From NCBI RefSeq assembly GCF_009828105.1, contig NZ_WTYQ01000002.1, positions 558,001 through 622,000 on the forward strand: DNA of 64,000 nt, given 5' to 3'. A program made the position numbers and the translations under genes. The stretch is from Altericroceibacterium indicum (GTDB taxonomy: Bacteria > Pseudomonadota > Alphaproteobacteria > Sphingomonadales > Sphingomonadaceae). This document shows, piece after piece, positions 47,288-58,576 of the stretch; the stretch's first letter is position 1; every line of letters begins with the position of its first letter. The notes under the pieces are model-generated. The model made no database searches, was not told where the DNA came from, and was given only the letters and a program-made list of their open reading frames with translations.

Positions 47288-49381
47288 TTAAGCAAGCTTC
47301 TCCTTGACTTCCTGCGCGACGTTAGCCGGCACTTCGTCATAATGAGAGAACTGCATGCTGTATTGTGCACGGCCCTGAGTGAAGGAGCGCAGCTCATTCA
47401 CGTAACCGAACATATTCGCCAGCGGCACGTGTGCTTCGACCGCCTGCGCATTGCCGCGTGTGTCCGTACCCTGGATTTGACCGCGACGGGAATTGAGATC
47501 CCCGATCACGTCGCCCAGATAATCTTCCGGAGTCACGACTTCAACCTTCATGATCGGTTCAAGCAGCTTGATACCGGCCTTCTGAGCCGCTTCACGCATT
47601 GCACCACGACCAGTGATTTCGAATGCCACCGTGCTTGAGTCGACGTCATGATATTTACCGTCGATCAGGCGAATGGTGAAATCGATGATCGGGAAGCCGA
47701 CGAGATAGCCGCTCTGAGCCTGCTCACGCATACCCTTTTCCACTGACGGAATATATTCGCGCGGAATGTTACCGCCCTTAATATCGTCAATGAAGACAAC
47801 ACCCTGACCACGTTCACCCGGAGTGACGACAACCTTGGCTTCACCGAACTGACCCGAACCACCCGACTGTTTCTTGTGGGTGTAGGAAACTTCGACTTCC
47901 TTCGCCAGCGACTCACGATAAGCCACCTGCGGAGCGCCAACATTGGCTTCAACCTTGAATTCACGACGCATACGATCGACGAGAATATCGAGGTGAAGTT
48001 CACCCATACCCTTGATGATCGTCTGGCCGGATTCGTGGTCTGTCGACACGCGGAAAGAAGGATCTTCAGCAGCCAGACGGTTGAGGGCAACGCCCATCTT
48101 TTCCTGGTCAGCCTTGGTCTTGGGTTCCACGGAAAGCTCGATAACGGGCTCTGGGAATTCCATACGTTCCAGAATGATCGGATGCGCAGAATCGCACAGC
48201 GTATCACCCGTGGTCGTTTCCTTCAGGCCAGCAATAGCCACGATGTCGCCAGCAAAGGCTTCATCGATGTCTTCACGGTTGTTGGAATGCATCAGCAGCA
48301 TACGGCCGATCTTTTCCTTCTTTTCCTTCACGGAGTTCGTGACAGAGCCCTTGGAGAGCTTGCCCGAGTAAATCCGCGTGAAGGTCAAGGTGCCTACGAA
48401 AGGATCGTTCATGATCTTGAAGGCGAGTGCGGAGAATGGCGCTTCATCCGAAGATGGGCGTGATTCTTCCTTGTCGCTATCAGGCAGAACGCCTTTGATG
48501 GCAGGAACGTCAATCGGGCTTGGCATGTAGTCGACAACGGCGTCGAGCAGCGGTTGAACGCCCTTGTTCTTGAACGCAGAACCGCACAGCACGGGCACGA
48601 ATGCGCGATCAAGCGTACCCTTGCGGATGAGCTTCTTCAGCGTCGCCGCATCAGGCTCATTACCTTCAAGGTAAGCTTCCATCACTTCATCGTCCTGTTC
48701 AACAACAGTTTCGATGAGCTTTTCGCGATATTCAGCAGCCTTGTCGGCCAGATCTTCTGGAATATCGACATAGTTGAACGTTGCGCCCAACCCGTCATTT
48801 TCCCAGACGATGCCGCGGTTGTTCACCAGGTCGACAACGCCCTGCAGGTCGCTTTCAGCGCCGATCGGGAGATACAGAACCAGCGGGGTTGCGCCGAGAC
48901 GATCGATGATCGACTGCACGCAGTAGTAGAAGTCAGCGCCGGTACGGTCGAGCTTGTTGACGAAGCACATGCGTGGAACTTTGTACTTGTCAGCCTGACG
49001 CCATACGGTTTCGGACTGCGGTTCCACGCCGGCAACGCCGTCGAAAACTGCAACCGCACCGTCGAGCACGCGGAGCGAACGTTCAACTTCAATCGTGAAG
49101 TCAACGTGGCCTGGCGTGTCGATGATGTTGATCCGGTGTTCCGGACCCTGACCGTCTTCTGCCTGCCAGAACGTGGTCGTGGCAGCAGAGGTGATGGTGA
49201 TGCCGCGTTCCTGTTCCTGCTCCATCCAGTCCATCGTAGCAGCGCCGTCATGGACTTCGCCGATCTTGTAGGACTTGCCGGTGTAATAAAGGATACGTTC
49301 GGTCGTAGTGGTCTTGCCGGCGTCAATATGCGCCATGATACCGATATTGCGATATCGTTCGATCGGATGGCTGCGGGCCAT
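47288..49381 (-). CDS. fusA: Elongation factor G
   Basis: 697 residues; translocase GTPase. Start [20 protein letters not shown] with P-loop [35 protein letters not shown] and five-domain length. GAGGAATTTCCA precedes the ATG; the longer open frame upstream is discarded. Confidence 0.99.
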   Translation of the reverse strand: MARSHPIERYRNIGIMAHIDAGKTTTTERILYYTGKSYKIGEVHDGAATMDWMEQEQERGITITSAATTTFWQAEDGQGPEHRINIIDTPGHVDFTIEVERSLRVLDGAVAVFDGVAGVEPQSETVWRQADKYKVPRMCFVNKLDRTGADFYYCVQSIIDRLGATPLVLYLPIGAESDLQGVVDLVNNRGIVWENDGLGATFNYVDIPEDLADKAAEYREKLIETVVEQDDEVMEAYLEGNEPDAATLKKLIRKGTLDRAFVPVLCGSAFKNKGVQPLLDAVVDYMPSPIDVPAIKGVLPDSDKEESRPSSDEAPFSALAFKIMNDPFVGTLTFTRIYSGKLSKGSVTNSVKEKKEKIGRMLLMHSNNREDIDEAFAGDIVAIAGLKETTTGDTLCDSAHPIILERMEFPEPVIELSVEPKTKADQEKMGVALNRLAAEDPSFRVSTDHESGQTIIKGMGELHLDILVDRMRREFKVEANVGAPQVAYRESLAKEVEVSYTHKKQSGGSGQFGEAKVVVTPGERGQGVVFIDDIKGGNIPREYIPSVEKGMREQAQSGYLVGFPIIDFTIRLIDGKYHDVDSSTVAFEITGRGAMREAAQKAGIKLLEPIMKVEVVTPEDYLGDVIGDLNSRRGQIQGTDTRGNAQAVEAHVPLANMFGYVNELRSFTQGRAQYSMQFSHYDEVPANVAQEVKEKLA

Positions 49382-49544
49382 TGGAAATTCCTCGAAAGAT
49401 AGGTTGGGAGGAGCCGTTATGGAAGCTGCCACCCATATAGTTGAAAATGTGACCGCTTAAAGACCGCCCTGCCCGGCCCGGTAAGAATACCAAGCCAAGG
49501 CAGAAAGCAATCCGACGCGATGCGCCATTCCTCGTCTTATCAGC

Positions 49545-50015
49545 TTACCAGCGATAATGCGAGAAGGCGCGGTTCGCGTCAGCCATACGGTGCGCATCTT
49601 CGCGCTTCTTGACCGCATTGCCACGATTATTCGCTGCATCGAGCAATTCACCCGACAAACGAGCAGCCATGGTGGTTTCCGCACGGCCACGAGCAGCCGC
49701 GATCAGCCAACGGATAGCCAGCGCCTGAGCGCGTTCCGGGCGGACTTCGACCGGCACCTGATAGGTCGCACCACCAACACGGCGGCTACGAACTTCAACC
49801 TGCGGCTTCACATTGTTCAGTGCATCGTGGAACATCTGGACCGGATCGGCCTTCGACTTGGTTTCCACAGATTCGAGCGCGCCATAAACGATACGTTCGG
49901 CAGTGCTCTTTTTACCGTCGAGCATGAGGTTGTTCATGAACTTCGACAGAACCAGATCCTTGAACTTGGGATCGGGCAGGATGACCCGCTTTTCGGGACG
50001 ACGACGACGTGACAT
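49545..50015 (-). CDS. rpsG: Ribosomal protein S7
   Basis: 156 residues; [18 protein letters not shown] start, [20 protein letters not shown], and NRAFSHYRW end. Nucleates the small-subunit head. A 160-base gap separates it from fusA. Confidence 0.98.
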   Translation of the reverse strand: MSRRRRPEKRVILPDPKFKDLVLSKFMNNLMLDGKKSTAERIVYGALESVETKSKADPVQMFHDALNNVKPQVEVRSRRVGGATYQVPVEVRPERAQALAIRWLIAAARGRAETTMAARLSGELLDAANNRGNAVKKREDAHRMADANRAFSHYRW

Positions 50016-50109
50016 TTCACAAATTCCTTAAGTAACACGGCACTGCGGAGATTTTCATCATCACGCATGCCTGCCTCGGAGAAACCTCCGGGCGAATTGT
50101 GCCGGAGCC

Positions 50110-50481
50110 TTACTTAGGCCGCTTCGCGCCGTACTTCGAACGGCTCTGCTTGCGGTCCTTGACACCCTGTGTATCGAGCACGCCGCGCAGGACGTGGTAA
50201 CGCACACCGGGAAGATCTCGCACACGACCACCGCGGATCAGAACAACAGAGTGTTCCTGCAGATTGTGGCCTTCACCAGGAATGTAGGAAATGACTTCGC
50301 GGCCATTGGTCAGACGGACCTTGGCCACTTTACGCAGAGCTGAGTTCGGCTTCTTTGGCGTCGTCGTGTAAACACGTGTGCAAACGCCGCGCTTCTGCGG
50401 GTTCTGTTCCATTGCAGGGACCTTGCTCTTGGCCTTCTGCGGAACGCGGCCCTTGCGGACCAGCTGGTTAATTGTCGGCAT
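50110..50481 (-). CDS. rpsL: Ribosomal protein S12 with Arg88
   Basis: 123 residues; [12 protein letters not shown] start, [19 protein letters not shown] with the wild-type Lys43-Lys44 region, and [14 protein letters not shown]. Position 88 is Arg (codon CGA) where E. coli has Lys; the same change in E. coli causes streptomycin resistance. AGGTGAAGAG lies upstream. First gene of the str unit. Confidence 0.98.
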   Translation of the reverse strand: MPTINQLVRKGRVPQKAKSKVPAMEQNPQKRGVCTRVYTTTPKKPNSALRKVAKVRLTNGREVISYIPGEGHNLQEHSVVLIRGGRVRDLPGVRYHVLRGVLDTQGVKDRKQSRSKYGAKRPK

Positions 50482-50963
50482 GAAGTACTCTTCACCTGTG
50501 TGTTCTGAAACGGTGGAATTACCGCATCAGTCGCCCGTTCCCGGACGGAAAATCGAGCACCGCGTTCTCTGGTTAAAGCCAGAAGCCACGAAACCCGATT
50601 TCAGTGCCTGACAGCATGGATGGAGGAAACCGCCTGCAAGGCGCGCTCGTTTCTCAAACGCCTCCCTGCCCGAAGGCAGGAACCAGAGCCACGAAAGCCC
50701 CGAAAAACGCAGCACCGGAAAAACCGATACACAGAAACGAGCCGAATCACTCCACCCGATACAACAAGCACCGGGTTACTTTGACGGCTGCCCCAACGGA
50801 TGATCGCTCACCCGGTCAATAGAGACCTATGGACTCTGCAGAAACCCGCAGAAACCCAAAGGATAAAGGGCCACACCACCAAAAGTGGGAGACCCTCCGG
50901 GACATAACCGGCAATGTTCAGCTCTATCTACCCGAGGCAGAAAACTGACCTCGGATTGGCAAG

Positions 50964-50992
50964 CCCTTACGGGAGATGGCAGAGGGGGTCAA
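50964..50992 (-). promoter_or_regulatory. Candidate str operon promoter
   Basis: TTGACC (50987-50992), 17-base spacer, TAAGGG (50964-50969). It resembles the candidates before rpsM and pckA. The distance to rpsL (about 480 bases) is long, so a closer promoter may exist. Confidence 0.45.
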
Positions 50993-51035
50993 GAAAATGT
51001 CATCCCGCGCCAAGCCGCAAACCACCAGAATGGCA

Positions 51036-51059
51036 AGGCCCGACCAAGTGGCCGGGCCT
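51036..51059 (-). terminator. Hairpin terminator after thiC
   Basis: aggcccg / cgggcct stem with inner cc/gg pairs, just after the thiC stop. T-richness is modest (TTGCCATT). Confidence 0.6.
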
Positions 51060-51066
51060 CACACAA

Positions 51067-52965
<1,899 letters not shown>

Positions 52966-53361
52966 TTAGAGACCGGCGAAGGCGAGCAGGATCAGCACCG
53001 CGCCCAAGAAAACGACAAAGCCTGGCAGAAAGCTTCCGACCTTGCCGATAAGCTGCCGTGCGAACCCCATGAACCTGTCCCCACTGGCGATGAGCAGCGC
53101 CCCCTTCACCACCATCAGTCCGCCAACCACGCTCATGCCGATGGCGAGCCCGCTAGGGGCTTGGGAGTTGCAAGCGAGGTAGATCATCCCACCAATGCCA
53201 ATGGAGATAACGCCGGTAAGAAAACGCAAGCCATGAAATGCTTCGAATTCCTTGAGCATGACAGCCCAGCCGCCGGGATTGCGCAATTCGCCTATGCCGA
53301 CCGCCAAAGCATAAAGCCCGGTAAACAAAGCTATCCAGCTTGACATATCATGGGGGGTCAC
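52966..53361 (-). CDS. Four-helix membrane protein of unknown function in the thiC unit
   Basis: 131 residues from a GTG with a GAGGAG sequence eight bases upstream; an ATG five codons later (MSSWIALF) is the alternative. Four hydrophobic segments are visible: about 8-25, 50-68, 75-97 and 108-129, so it is an integral inner-membrane protein with short loops. No transporter family such as ThiT, PnuT or YkoE is recognised. It lies directly between the TPP riboswitch and thiC (30 bases to thiC), so it is expressed when thiamine is short; a thiamine-related role is inferred from that alone. Confidence 0.75.
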   Translation of the reverse strand: MTPHDMSSWIALFTGLYALAVGIGELRNPGGWAVMLKEFEAFHGLRFLTGVISIGIGGMIYLACNSQAPSGLAIGMSVVGGLMVVKGALLIASGDRFMGFARQLIGKVGSFLPGFVVFLGAVLILLAFAGL

Positions 53362-53368
53362 ACGCAAC

Positions 53369-53390
53369 GCTCCTCTCAACAGAAGGGAGC
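53369..53390 (-). promoter_or_regulatory. Hairpin that can hide the ribosome-binding site of the TPP-controlled unit
   Basis: gctcc / ggagc arms, with the GGAG ribosome-binding sequence for the GTG start inside one arm. It sits between the riboswitch aptamer and the first gene, as expected for an expression platform acting on translation. Confidence 0.5.
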
Positions 53391-53416
53391 AGGTGTACGA
53401 ATGCCGCACGCCCAGC

Positions 53417-53502
53417 CACTCCCTCCGCCCGTTTTAACGGGTTCAGGTTCAACGGGTCGTAGGGTGCGAAACCTACCTCTCAGCCAAGCGGCTCCCCGGG
53501 GT
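53417..53502 (-). promoter_or_regulatory. TPP riboswitch (thi box)
   Basis: On the minus strand the conserved elements occur in order: GGGGAGCC, GGCTGAGAGG, a variable P3 stem (GTAGG..CCTAC), GACCCGTTGAACCTGA, CCGTTAAAACGG and GGAGGGA. The GCTGAGA and GAACCTGA blocks form the pyrimidine- and pyrophosphate-sensor cores. It lies upstream of the membrane protein and thiC and is predicted to lower their expression when TPP is bound. Confidence 0.95.
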
Positions 53503-53627
53503 CCAGCCTGCATAGAGGCTTTTGCTCGGATATGAAAGGGGGGCGAGCTATGATCACACTCGCCAAGCAGGCCGTCGGGCTGTATCGGCCGGGAAATACT
53601 CTATTCTCAGCAAAACAGGCACACATC

Positions 53628-54320
53628 ATGATCCCTCTTGAACATCTCGGCTCGGCTCAAGTGCCCGGAGGCGAAGAATTGCGCCTGTACCGCCGAGGCA
53701 AGGACTTCATGATCCAGCTCGATCGCAATGAGCTGATGAACAGCCGGATGAGCGGTTCCGAAGAAGCCTTATCCGACATGGCCCTGGATCGGTTGAACGA
53801 TCCGGCCAAGCTCCACATGCTGATCGGCGGCTATGGCATGGGCTTCACTCTGCGCGCCGCCCTCGCCCGATTGCAGCCCGATGCCAAGGTGACGGTGGCC
53901 GAACTCGTGCCCGAAATCATCGAATGGGCCCGCGGCCCCATGGCTGAGATGACGGGTGACTGCCTTGAAGATCCGCGCGTAAAGCTCGCCATGCGCGATG
54001 TGGCCGAACTCATCATGAGCGCCAATGGCGTCTATGATGCGATCCTGCTGGATGTGGACAACGGCCCGGACGGATTGGTCCGCGATGAAAATGACCGGAT
54101 CTATTCGCGCCGAGGCCTTGCCAATGCAAAATCTGCGCTGAAACCGGGCGGAGTGCTCGCTATCTGGTCCGCCGCCCCGGATGAGAGTTTCAAGCTGCGC
54201 CTGAAGAAATCAGGCTTTGATGTCGATGAAGTCGCCGTCCGCGCGCGCAGTAATGGCAAAGGCCCACGCCATGTGATCTGGTTCGCAAAGAAGATGGACG
54301 GCCCATATAACGCGGACTGA
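53628..54320 (+). CDS. Spermidine synthase-like methyltransferase-fold protein
   Basis: 230 residues from MIPLEHLGSAQVPGGEELRLYRR. A Rossmann fold is shown by MLIGGYGMGFTLRAAL (glycine-rich motif), TVAELVPEIIEWAR and YDAILLDVDNGPDG, as in spermidine synthase homologues. The aminopropyl-acceptor residues of true SpeE are not clearly present, so polyamine synthesis is only a possibility. Upstream in-frame ATGs at 53550 (with a strong G-rich site) and 53532 could add 26-32 residues. Confidence 0.75.
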   Translation: MIPLEHLGSAQVPGGEELRLYRRGKDFMIQLDRNELMNSRMSGSEEALSDMALDRLNDPAKLHMLIGGYGMGFTLRAALARLQPDAKVTVAELVPEIIEWARGPMAEMTGDCLEDPRVKLAMRDVAELIMSANGVYDAILLDVDNGPDGLVRDENDRIYSRRGLANAKSALKPGGVLAIWSAAPDESFKLRLKKSGFDVDEVAVRARSNGKGPRHVIWFAKKMDGPYNAD

Positions 54321-54521
54321 TCGGACGTAACCGGTTGGGCACAGGCCATACCAGCCTGACCGGTTCCCTCACAAGATCACACACATCACCCCAACGCCCA
54401 CGGACAGTGGAGGATGGGGTGCCGCGGTATGCGCAAGCCGCCATCACTGACGGCAAGGAATCCAGTTCGCAACGCACCAGACAGAATAAATGCGAGTGCA
54501 ACGCATACTGAATTGCACATG

Positions 54522-54536
54522 ATAATTATTTGCATT
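54522..54536 (+). promoter_or_regulatory. Candidate Fur box
   Basis: tgataattatttgca fits the 7-1-7 Fur pattern TGATAAT-N-ATTATCA with two differences in the right half. It lies 12 bases before the receptor start codon, where iron-loaded Fur would block expression. Confidence 0.5.
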
Positions 54537-54548
54537 AATGTAGCGGTC

Positions 54549-56636
54549 ATGATGAGAAAATCCATTGTCACCGCCGCTCTGTGCTGCGTCAGCGCCCCTT
54601 TCAATCCTGCGTTCGCTCAGGCCAAACCGCCGCCTGACCCTAGCGCTCCTCAGTTAGACGATATCGTCGTCACGGCAGATCGGCCTGACAGTTTCGGTGC
54701 CGACTATGTTCAGGCTGGGACGTTCAGGGATTCACGACTGATCGACACACCGCTAACCGTCACTGTGCTTCCCAAAAGTGTTTTGGATGCACAACAAGCA
54801 CGCTCTGTCTTCGACGCTGCACGCAATACCGCCGGTGTGACCCAGGCTCAGCTCAACACTACGATATACAGCAACCTCTCGATCCGCGGCATCCCGGTCG
54901 ACAATACAACCAATTTTCGCCTCAACGGTGTACTACCGGTCATCACCTTTGTTGACATGCCTATGGAGGACAAGAGCCGGGTCGAAGTCCTGAAAGGGGC
55001 CGCCAGCCTCTATTATGGGTTCGCCTCCCCTTCAGGTGTCGTCAATCTCGTCAGCAAACGGCCGGAAGCCGACCCTTTAACCGGGCTGGAAATTTTCGGT
55101 GACGATCACGGCACTATCGGCGGTGCGATAGATATCAGCCGACCACTGGGTAACGCGGGTGTGCGTGTGAATGCCGGAGGTGCATCGCTTGAGACCGGCA
55201 TTGCCCGCACCGATGGCCATAGATGGTTTTCATCGGCAGCGTTTGACTGGCAAGCGACGAACAAGCTCAGCTTTCAATTCGACGCCGGCTATATCTACAA
55301 AACGATCACCGAACCCACCGAATATGTCCTGCCCTCGGCAGTTAATGGCCATATCACTGTGCCAGCAGCTCAACCGGCTTCCCGCAATGTTGGTGGCAAA
55401 TGGATGCAGGCGAAAGGTTGGGAAACTAACCTTCTGGCACGCGCCCGTTACGACTTTTCTTCCTCTTGGAGCGCGTCCTTCGCTGTAGGCCAATCCTACC
55501 TTCAGCGTGATCGACGCTATTCCTCGTTCAGCGGCTATGACCTCGGAACTGGTGACGGAACGCTATCGGTGGCCATGACGAAGAACAGCAATTACCGGAA
55601 CGTCATCTACCGTGGAGATATCACAGGAGCCTTCGCCACCGGCCCGATCGAACATCAATTGCTGATTGGCGCCTCTATCAATAATCGCGACATCGAAATC
55701 CCAGCCGCTACGCGATTCAGCATGGCGCAGAATCTCTACGATCCGGTCCCCGTGCCTGAACGAGCGATTCCACCTCGGGTCATTCAGGCTGCCGATTCCA
55801 TTCGCGACAGTGGAGTCTATATTTTTGACCGAGCCAGTCTGGGCGACTGGCTACAGGCGACAATCGGATATCGCAAAGCCCACTATCGCGATCGCAGCCT
55901 CACGGGTGTCTATAAAACAAACCCGGACACATGGTCTTATGGCGTGCTGGTCAAACCGGCCAATTGGGCCAGTGCTTATGCCAATTATATCGAAGGACTC
56001 GAAAGTGGTGGCATTGCGCAGCAAATCGCCAAAAACGCAGGCGAGCAATTGCCCGCCGCGCTCAGTAAGCAGCGTGAAATCGGCCTCAAAGTGGAGCCAC
56101 TGCATCGGCTTCTGCTGACAGTCGCCTGGTTCCAAGTCGACCGTGCCTCCACCTATATCAATGCCGATGGTTACTATGTGCAGGATGGCCGCGCTCGTTA
56201 TCAGGGTATCGAATTTGGAGGGAGCGGTGAAATAACACCGAACCTTTCTGTATCGATGAGCGGTGTTTTCCTCGACGCCAAGCAGCGCTCGGGGGCAGCT
56301 GATATTATCGGGAACCGGATTGAAAACAGCGCCCGGTTTTCAGGGTCTGCGTTTGTCGAATACAAGGTTCCGATGGTTCAGGGCCTAACCATCAACGCCG
56401 GTATTTTCCGCGTCGGCCGCCGCCCCGTCAATACACTCAATCAGGGCTATGCCCCCGGCTATACAACCCTCGACCTTGGAGCTGGCTACAATACAATAAT
56501 CGCCGGACGGTCGACAAATTTCCGTGTCTACGCCAGCAATGTCACCGGCAAGCGGTATTGGGCGGCCACTGGCTCGAACCTCGCAGCACCAGGCCTCCCC
56601 GCGACGATTCGCTTCTCGATTTCAACGACTATCTAA
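54549..56636 (+). CDS. TonB-dependent siderophore receptor
   Basis: 695 residues from MMRKSIVTAALCC. The signal peptide ends near AFAQA; a TonB-box-like DDIVVTADR follows, then a plug domain (SNLSIRGIPVDNTTNFRLNG, VEVLKGAASLYYGFASPSGVVNLVSKRP) and a 22-strand-type barrel. It imports ferric siderophore across the outer membrane; the ligand is unknown. The last residue is Ile rather than the usual aromatic. The frame is open to 54414, but no signal sequence lies there. It stands alone with a candidate Fur box. Confidence 0.9.
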   Translation: MMRKSIVTAALCCVSAPFNPAFAQAKPPPDPSAPQLDDIVVTADRPDSFGADYVQAGTFRDSRLIDTPLTVTVLPKSVLDAQQARSVFDAARNTAGVTQAQLNTTIYSNLSIRGIPVDNTTNFRLNGVLPVITFVDMPMEDKSRVEVLKGAASLYYGFASPSGVVNLVSKRPEADPLTGLEIFGDDHGTIGGAIDISRPLGNAGVRVNAGGASLETGIARTDGHRWFSSAAFDWQATNKLSFQFDAGYIYKTITEPTEYVLPSAVNGHITVPAAQPASRNVGGKWMQAKGWETNLLARARYDFSSSWSASFAVGQSYLQRDRRYSSFSGYDLGTGDGTLSVAMTKNSNYRNVIYRGDITGAFATGPIEHQLLIGASINNRDIEIPAATRFSMAQNLYDPVPVPERAIPPRVIQAADSIRDSGVYIFDRASLGDWLQATIGYRKAHYRDRSLTGVYKTNPDTWSYGVLVKPANWASAYANYIEGLESGGIAQQIAKNAGEQLPAALSKQREIGLKVEPLHRLLLTVAWFQVDRASTYINADGYYVQDGRARYQGIEFGGSGEITPNLSVSMSGVFLDAKQRSGAADIIGNRIENSARFSGSAFVEYKVPMVQGLTINAGIFRVGRRPVNTLNQGYAPGYTTLDLGAGYNTIIAGRSTNFRVYASNVTGKRYWAATGSNLAAPGLPATIRFSISTTI

Positions 56637-56784
56637 AAAGTGAATCGCCAATTCATAGCACTGACGGGTAAGCAATCGCATATCCGTCAGCGCTATTTTT
56701 CCAAAGCGCCAAGGCCATAATTAGCTGTTTGATCCCACGGTTTAATGGTGCGATCCTTTCGTTAGAATGGAAGGAAGCCATATG

Positions 56785-56816
56785 GTGCCCCCAAATCGAG
56801 TGGATTTTGGGGGCAC
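56785..56816. repeat. Perfect 11-bp inverted repeat
   Basis: gtgcccccaaa / tttgggggcac with a 10-base loop, in the roughly 270-base gap between the receptor gene and tRNA-Thr. No T-run follows on either strand, so it is not a standard terminator. The rest of this gap shows no gene. Confidence 0.5.
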
Positions 56817-56907
56817 TAGCAGACACAATGCCAGTCTTTGAGAGACGATATATCGCTTAAAAAGCGCAGAAACTCAAGACTTTGGGGGATATTGAGAAAC
56901 AGAGAAA

Positions 56908-56983
56908 TGGTGCCGCTTAGGTGACTCGAACACCTGACCCCATCATTACGAATGATGTGCTCTACCAACTGAGCTAAAGCGGC
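56908..56983 (-). tRNA. tRNA-Thr (anticodon CGU)
   Basis: On the minus strand, seven-base acceptor stem GCCGCTT/AAGCGGC, D arm TAGCTCAGTTGGTAGAGC, anticodon loop ttCGTaa, variable loop, T arm with GTTCGAGTC, and encoded CCA. It reads ACG threonine codons. Confidence 0.95.
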
Positions 56984-57040
56984 ACTGGGCGGGCTTTATA
57001 AGCATCGGGCTTTAGCCACAATACTCATACCCTATGTATG

Positions 57041-57114
57041 TGGAGGCCCGAGCCGGAATCGAACCGGCGTGCGAGGATTTGCAGTCCCCTACGTAACCAC
57101 TCCGCCATCGGGCC
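57041..57114 (-). tRNA. tRNA-Cys (anticodon GCA)
   Basis: On the minus strand, acceptor stem GGCCCGA/TCGGGCC, anticodon loop ctGCAaa in stem ggga..tcct-type pairing, T arm CCGGTTCGATTCCGG, and encoded CCA. It lies about 60 bases upstream of tRNA-Thr in transcription order, probably on one transcript. Confidence 0.95.
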
Positions 57115-57291
57115 AAGTCCCCAACAAAGCGGGGAGTGCGGCCAGTAGCGAAGAGAATCACTTTGCGCAATCCTCTTCATGCAATTTGCTGGATTCTGCT
57201 GCTGTAACCGGAAAAATGCATGAGTGCTTTAAAAGGCGTGGACCTTTCTTTCATCCATTCGTTCAAACACTTATCATAACGGAGCAGCCCG

Positions 57292-57546
57292 ATGTTTACG
57301 CAACTTGATCCGCCTATCCCGGTGTTTGTCATCGATAAGGGCAAAGGTGTTACTTTCGCAGTCATCGATTACGGTATGGAGCATAACCTCATCTGGGTTA
57401 CCGCGATTGATGAGACGGGCGAAATATGGTGCGCGCCCAATCCCAAAGTGCGGATGCAGGAAAATTGGACAGCAGGGCGGCCGGCTAATTTGAAAACGGT
57501 GGACACCCCAAAATCAGAATCTCTCCCCAATCCTCTCACTGCATGA
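57292..57546 (+). CDS. Small protein of unknown function
   Basis: 84 residues. GGAG lies seven bases before the ATG. The first 60 residues look like a compact beta-rich domain (FTQLDPPIPVFVIDKGKGV, HNLIWVTAIDETGEIWCAPNP), followed by a polar tail. No signal peptide or membrane segment. The family is not recognised. It stands between tRNA-Cys and trhO. Confidence 0.65.
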   Translation: MFTQLDPPIPVFVIDKGKGVTFAVIDYGMEHNLIWVTAIDETGEIWCAPNPKVRMQENWTAGRPANLKTVDTPKSESLPNPLTA

Positions 57547-57619
57547 CGAGAGCCTCACTTTCTGCTAAAGAGCTGCCTTTCAGGGCCACCGGGGCCACTT
57601 AGTTCAGGAAGTTTGTAAG

Positions 57620-58576
57620 GTGACGAAGGCCAATCTGCCGTATCGTATCGCGGCGCTCTATCAGTTCACACCTTTCGAGGACATCGCTGCCATTCAGGGG
57701 CCACTGCTCGATTGCTGCAATGAGCATGGCATAAAGGGCACGCTGCTTCTCGCGCGTGAAGGGATCAATGGCACGATCGCCGGAACACCCGACGGTATTG
57801 ATGCCGTGTTGGCCCATATTCGCGCGCTGCCGGGGTGTGCCAATATCGAATTCAAAGAATCATGGGCGCTCGAAATGCCCTTCTACCGAATGAAGGTTCG
57901 GCTGAAGAAAGAGATCGTCACAATGGGCCAGCCTGATATTGATCCTGTCAGCGATGTGGGCACCTATGTCACACCGGATGAATGGAATGCGCTGATTGAA
58001 GACCCGGACACGATCCTGATCGACACACGCAATGATTATGAAGTGGCCATTGGCACCTTCAAAGGCGCGATTGACCCGCATACCAAATCTTTCCGCGAAT
58101 TTCCGGAGTGGTTTCAGCAACAGCGGGCCGAATTTGAAGCACAGGGCAAGCAACCCAAGATCGCCATGTTCTGCACCGGCGGCATTCGCTGCGAAAAGGC
58201 TACTGCTTATGTTAAGTCGCAGGGGTTGGATGAGGTTTACCACCTGAAAGGCGGTATCCTTGCCTATCTCGAACATGTGCCGGAAGAAAAAAGCATCTGG
58301 GAAGGCGATTGCTTCGTTTTCGATGAGCGGGTGAGCGTGACACATGGACTTCATGCCGGCGATTACACGCTGTGCCGGGCGTGCCGTATGCCGCTGACCG
58401 AGGAAGAAACCGCGTCCGAACTGTTTGTTGAAGGCGTGAGCTGTCCGCATTGCCACGCTGAAAAGAGCGAAGAACAGCGCCAGCGCTACGCCGAACGCCA
58501 GAAACAAGCCAAGCTCGCCAGAGCGCGCGGGGTTTCACATATTGGATCAGGTCTGCCAGAAAAGGCTGATGACTGA
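57620..58576 (+). CDS. trhO: tRNA uridine(34) hydroxylase (rhodanese family)
   Basis: 318 residues from GTG, with AGGAAG eight bases upstream. The N-terminal domain ([31 protein letters not shown]) is typical of YceA/TrhO; the rhodanese domain has [17 protein letters not shown] and the active Cys185 in [11 protein letters not shown]; a cysteine-bearing tail ([16 protein letters not shown]) follows. TrhO makes 5-hydroxyuridine at tRNA wobble position 34. It overlaps the next gene by eight bases. Confidence 0.93.
   Translation: MTKANLPYRIAALYQFTPFEDIAAIQGPLLDCCNEHGIKGTLLLAREGINGTIAGTPDGIDAVLAHIRALPGCANIEFKESWALEMPFYRMKVRLKKEIVTMGQPDIDPVSDVGTYVTPDEWNALIEDPDTILIDTRNDYEVAIGTFKGAIDPHTKSFREFPEWFQQQRAEFEAQGKQPKIAMFCTGGIRCEKATAYVKSQGLDEVYHLKGGILAYLEHVPEEKSIWEGDCFVFDERVSVTHGLHAGDYTLCRACRMPLTEEETASELFVEGVSCPHCHAEKSEEQRQRYAERQKQAKLARARGVSHIGSGLPEKADD

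Larger units (their letters stand above)
50482..51066. other. 585-base region between rpsL and thiC
   Basis: No convincing gene. It contains the thiC terminator (51036-51059), a candidate minus-strand promoter (50964-50992), and about 480 bases that would form a long str leader. A short tandem repeat cagaaacccg/cagaaaccca is at about 50838-50858, and an agccacgaaa motif occurs twice (near 50584 and 50689). Confidence 0.5.

Noticed and set aside
50604-50822. Short open frames (both strands) in the rpsL-thiC gap
   Set aside because: No ribosome-binding site, proline/arginine-rich out-of-frame-like composition and no homology recognised.
50838-50858. Tandem cagaaaccc units as a CRISPR or regulatory array
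   Set aside because: Only two 10-base copies without spacers.
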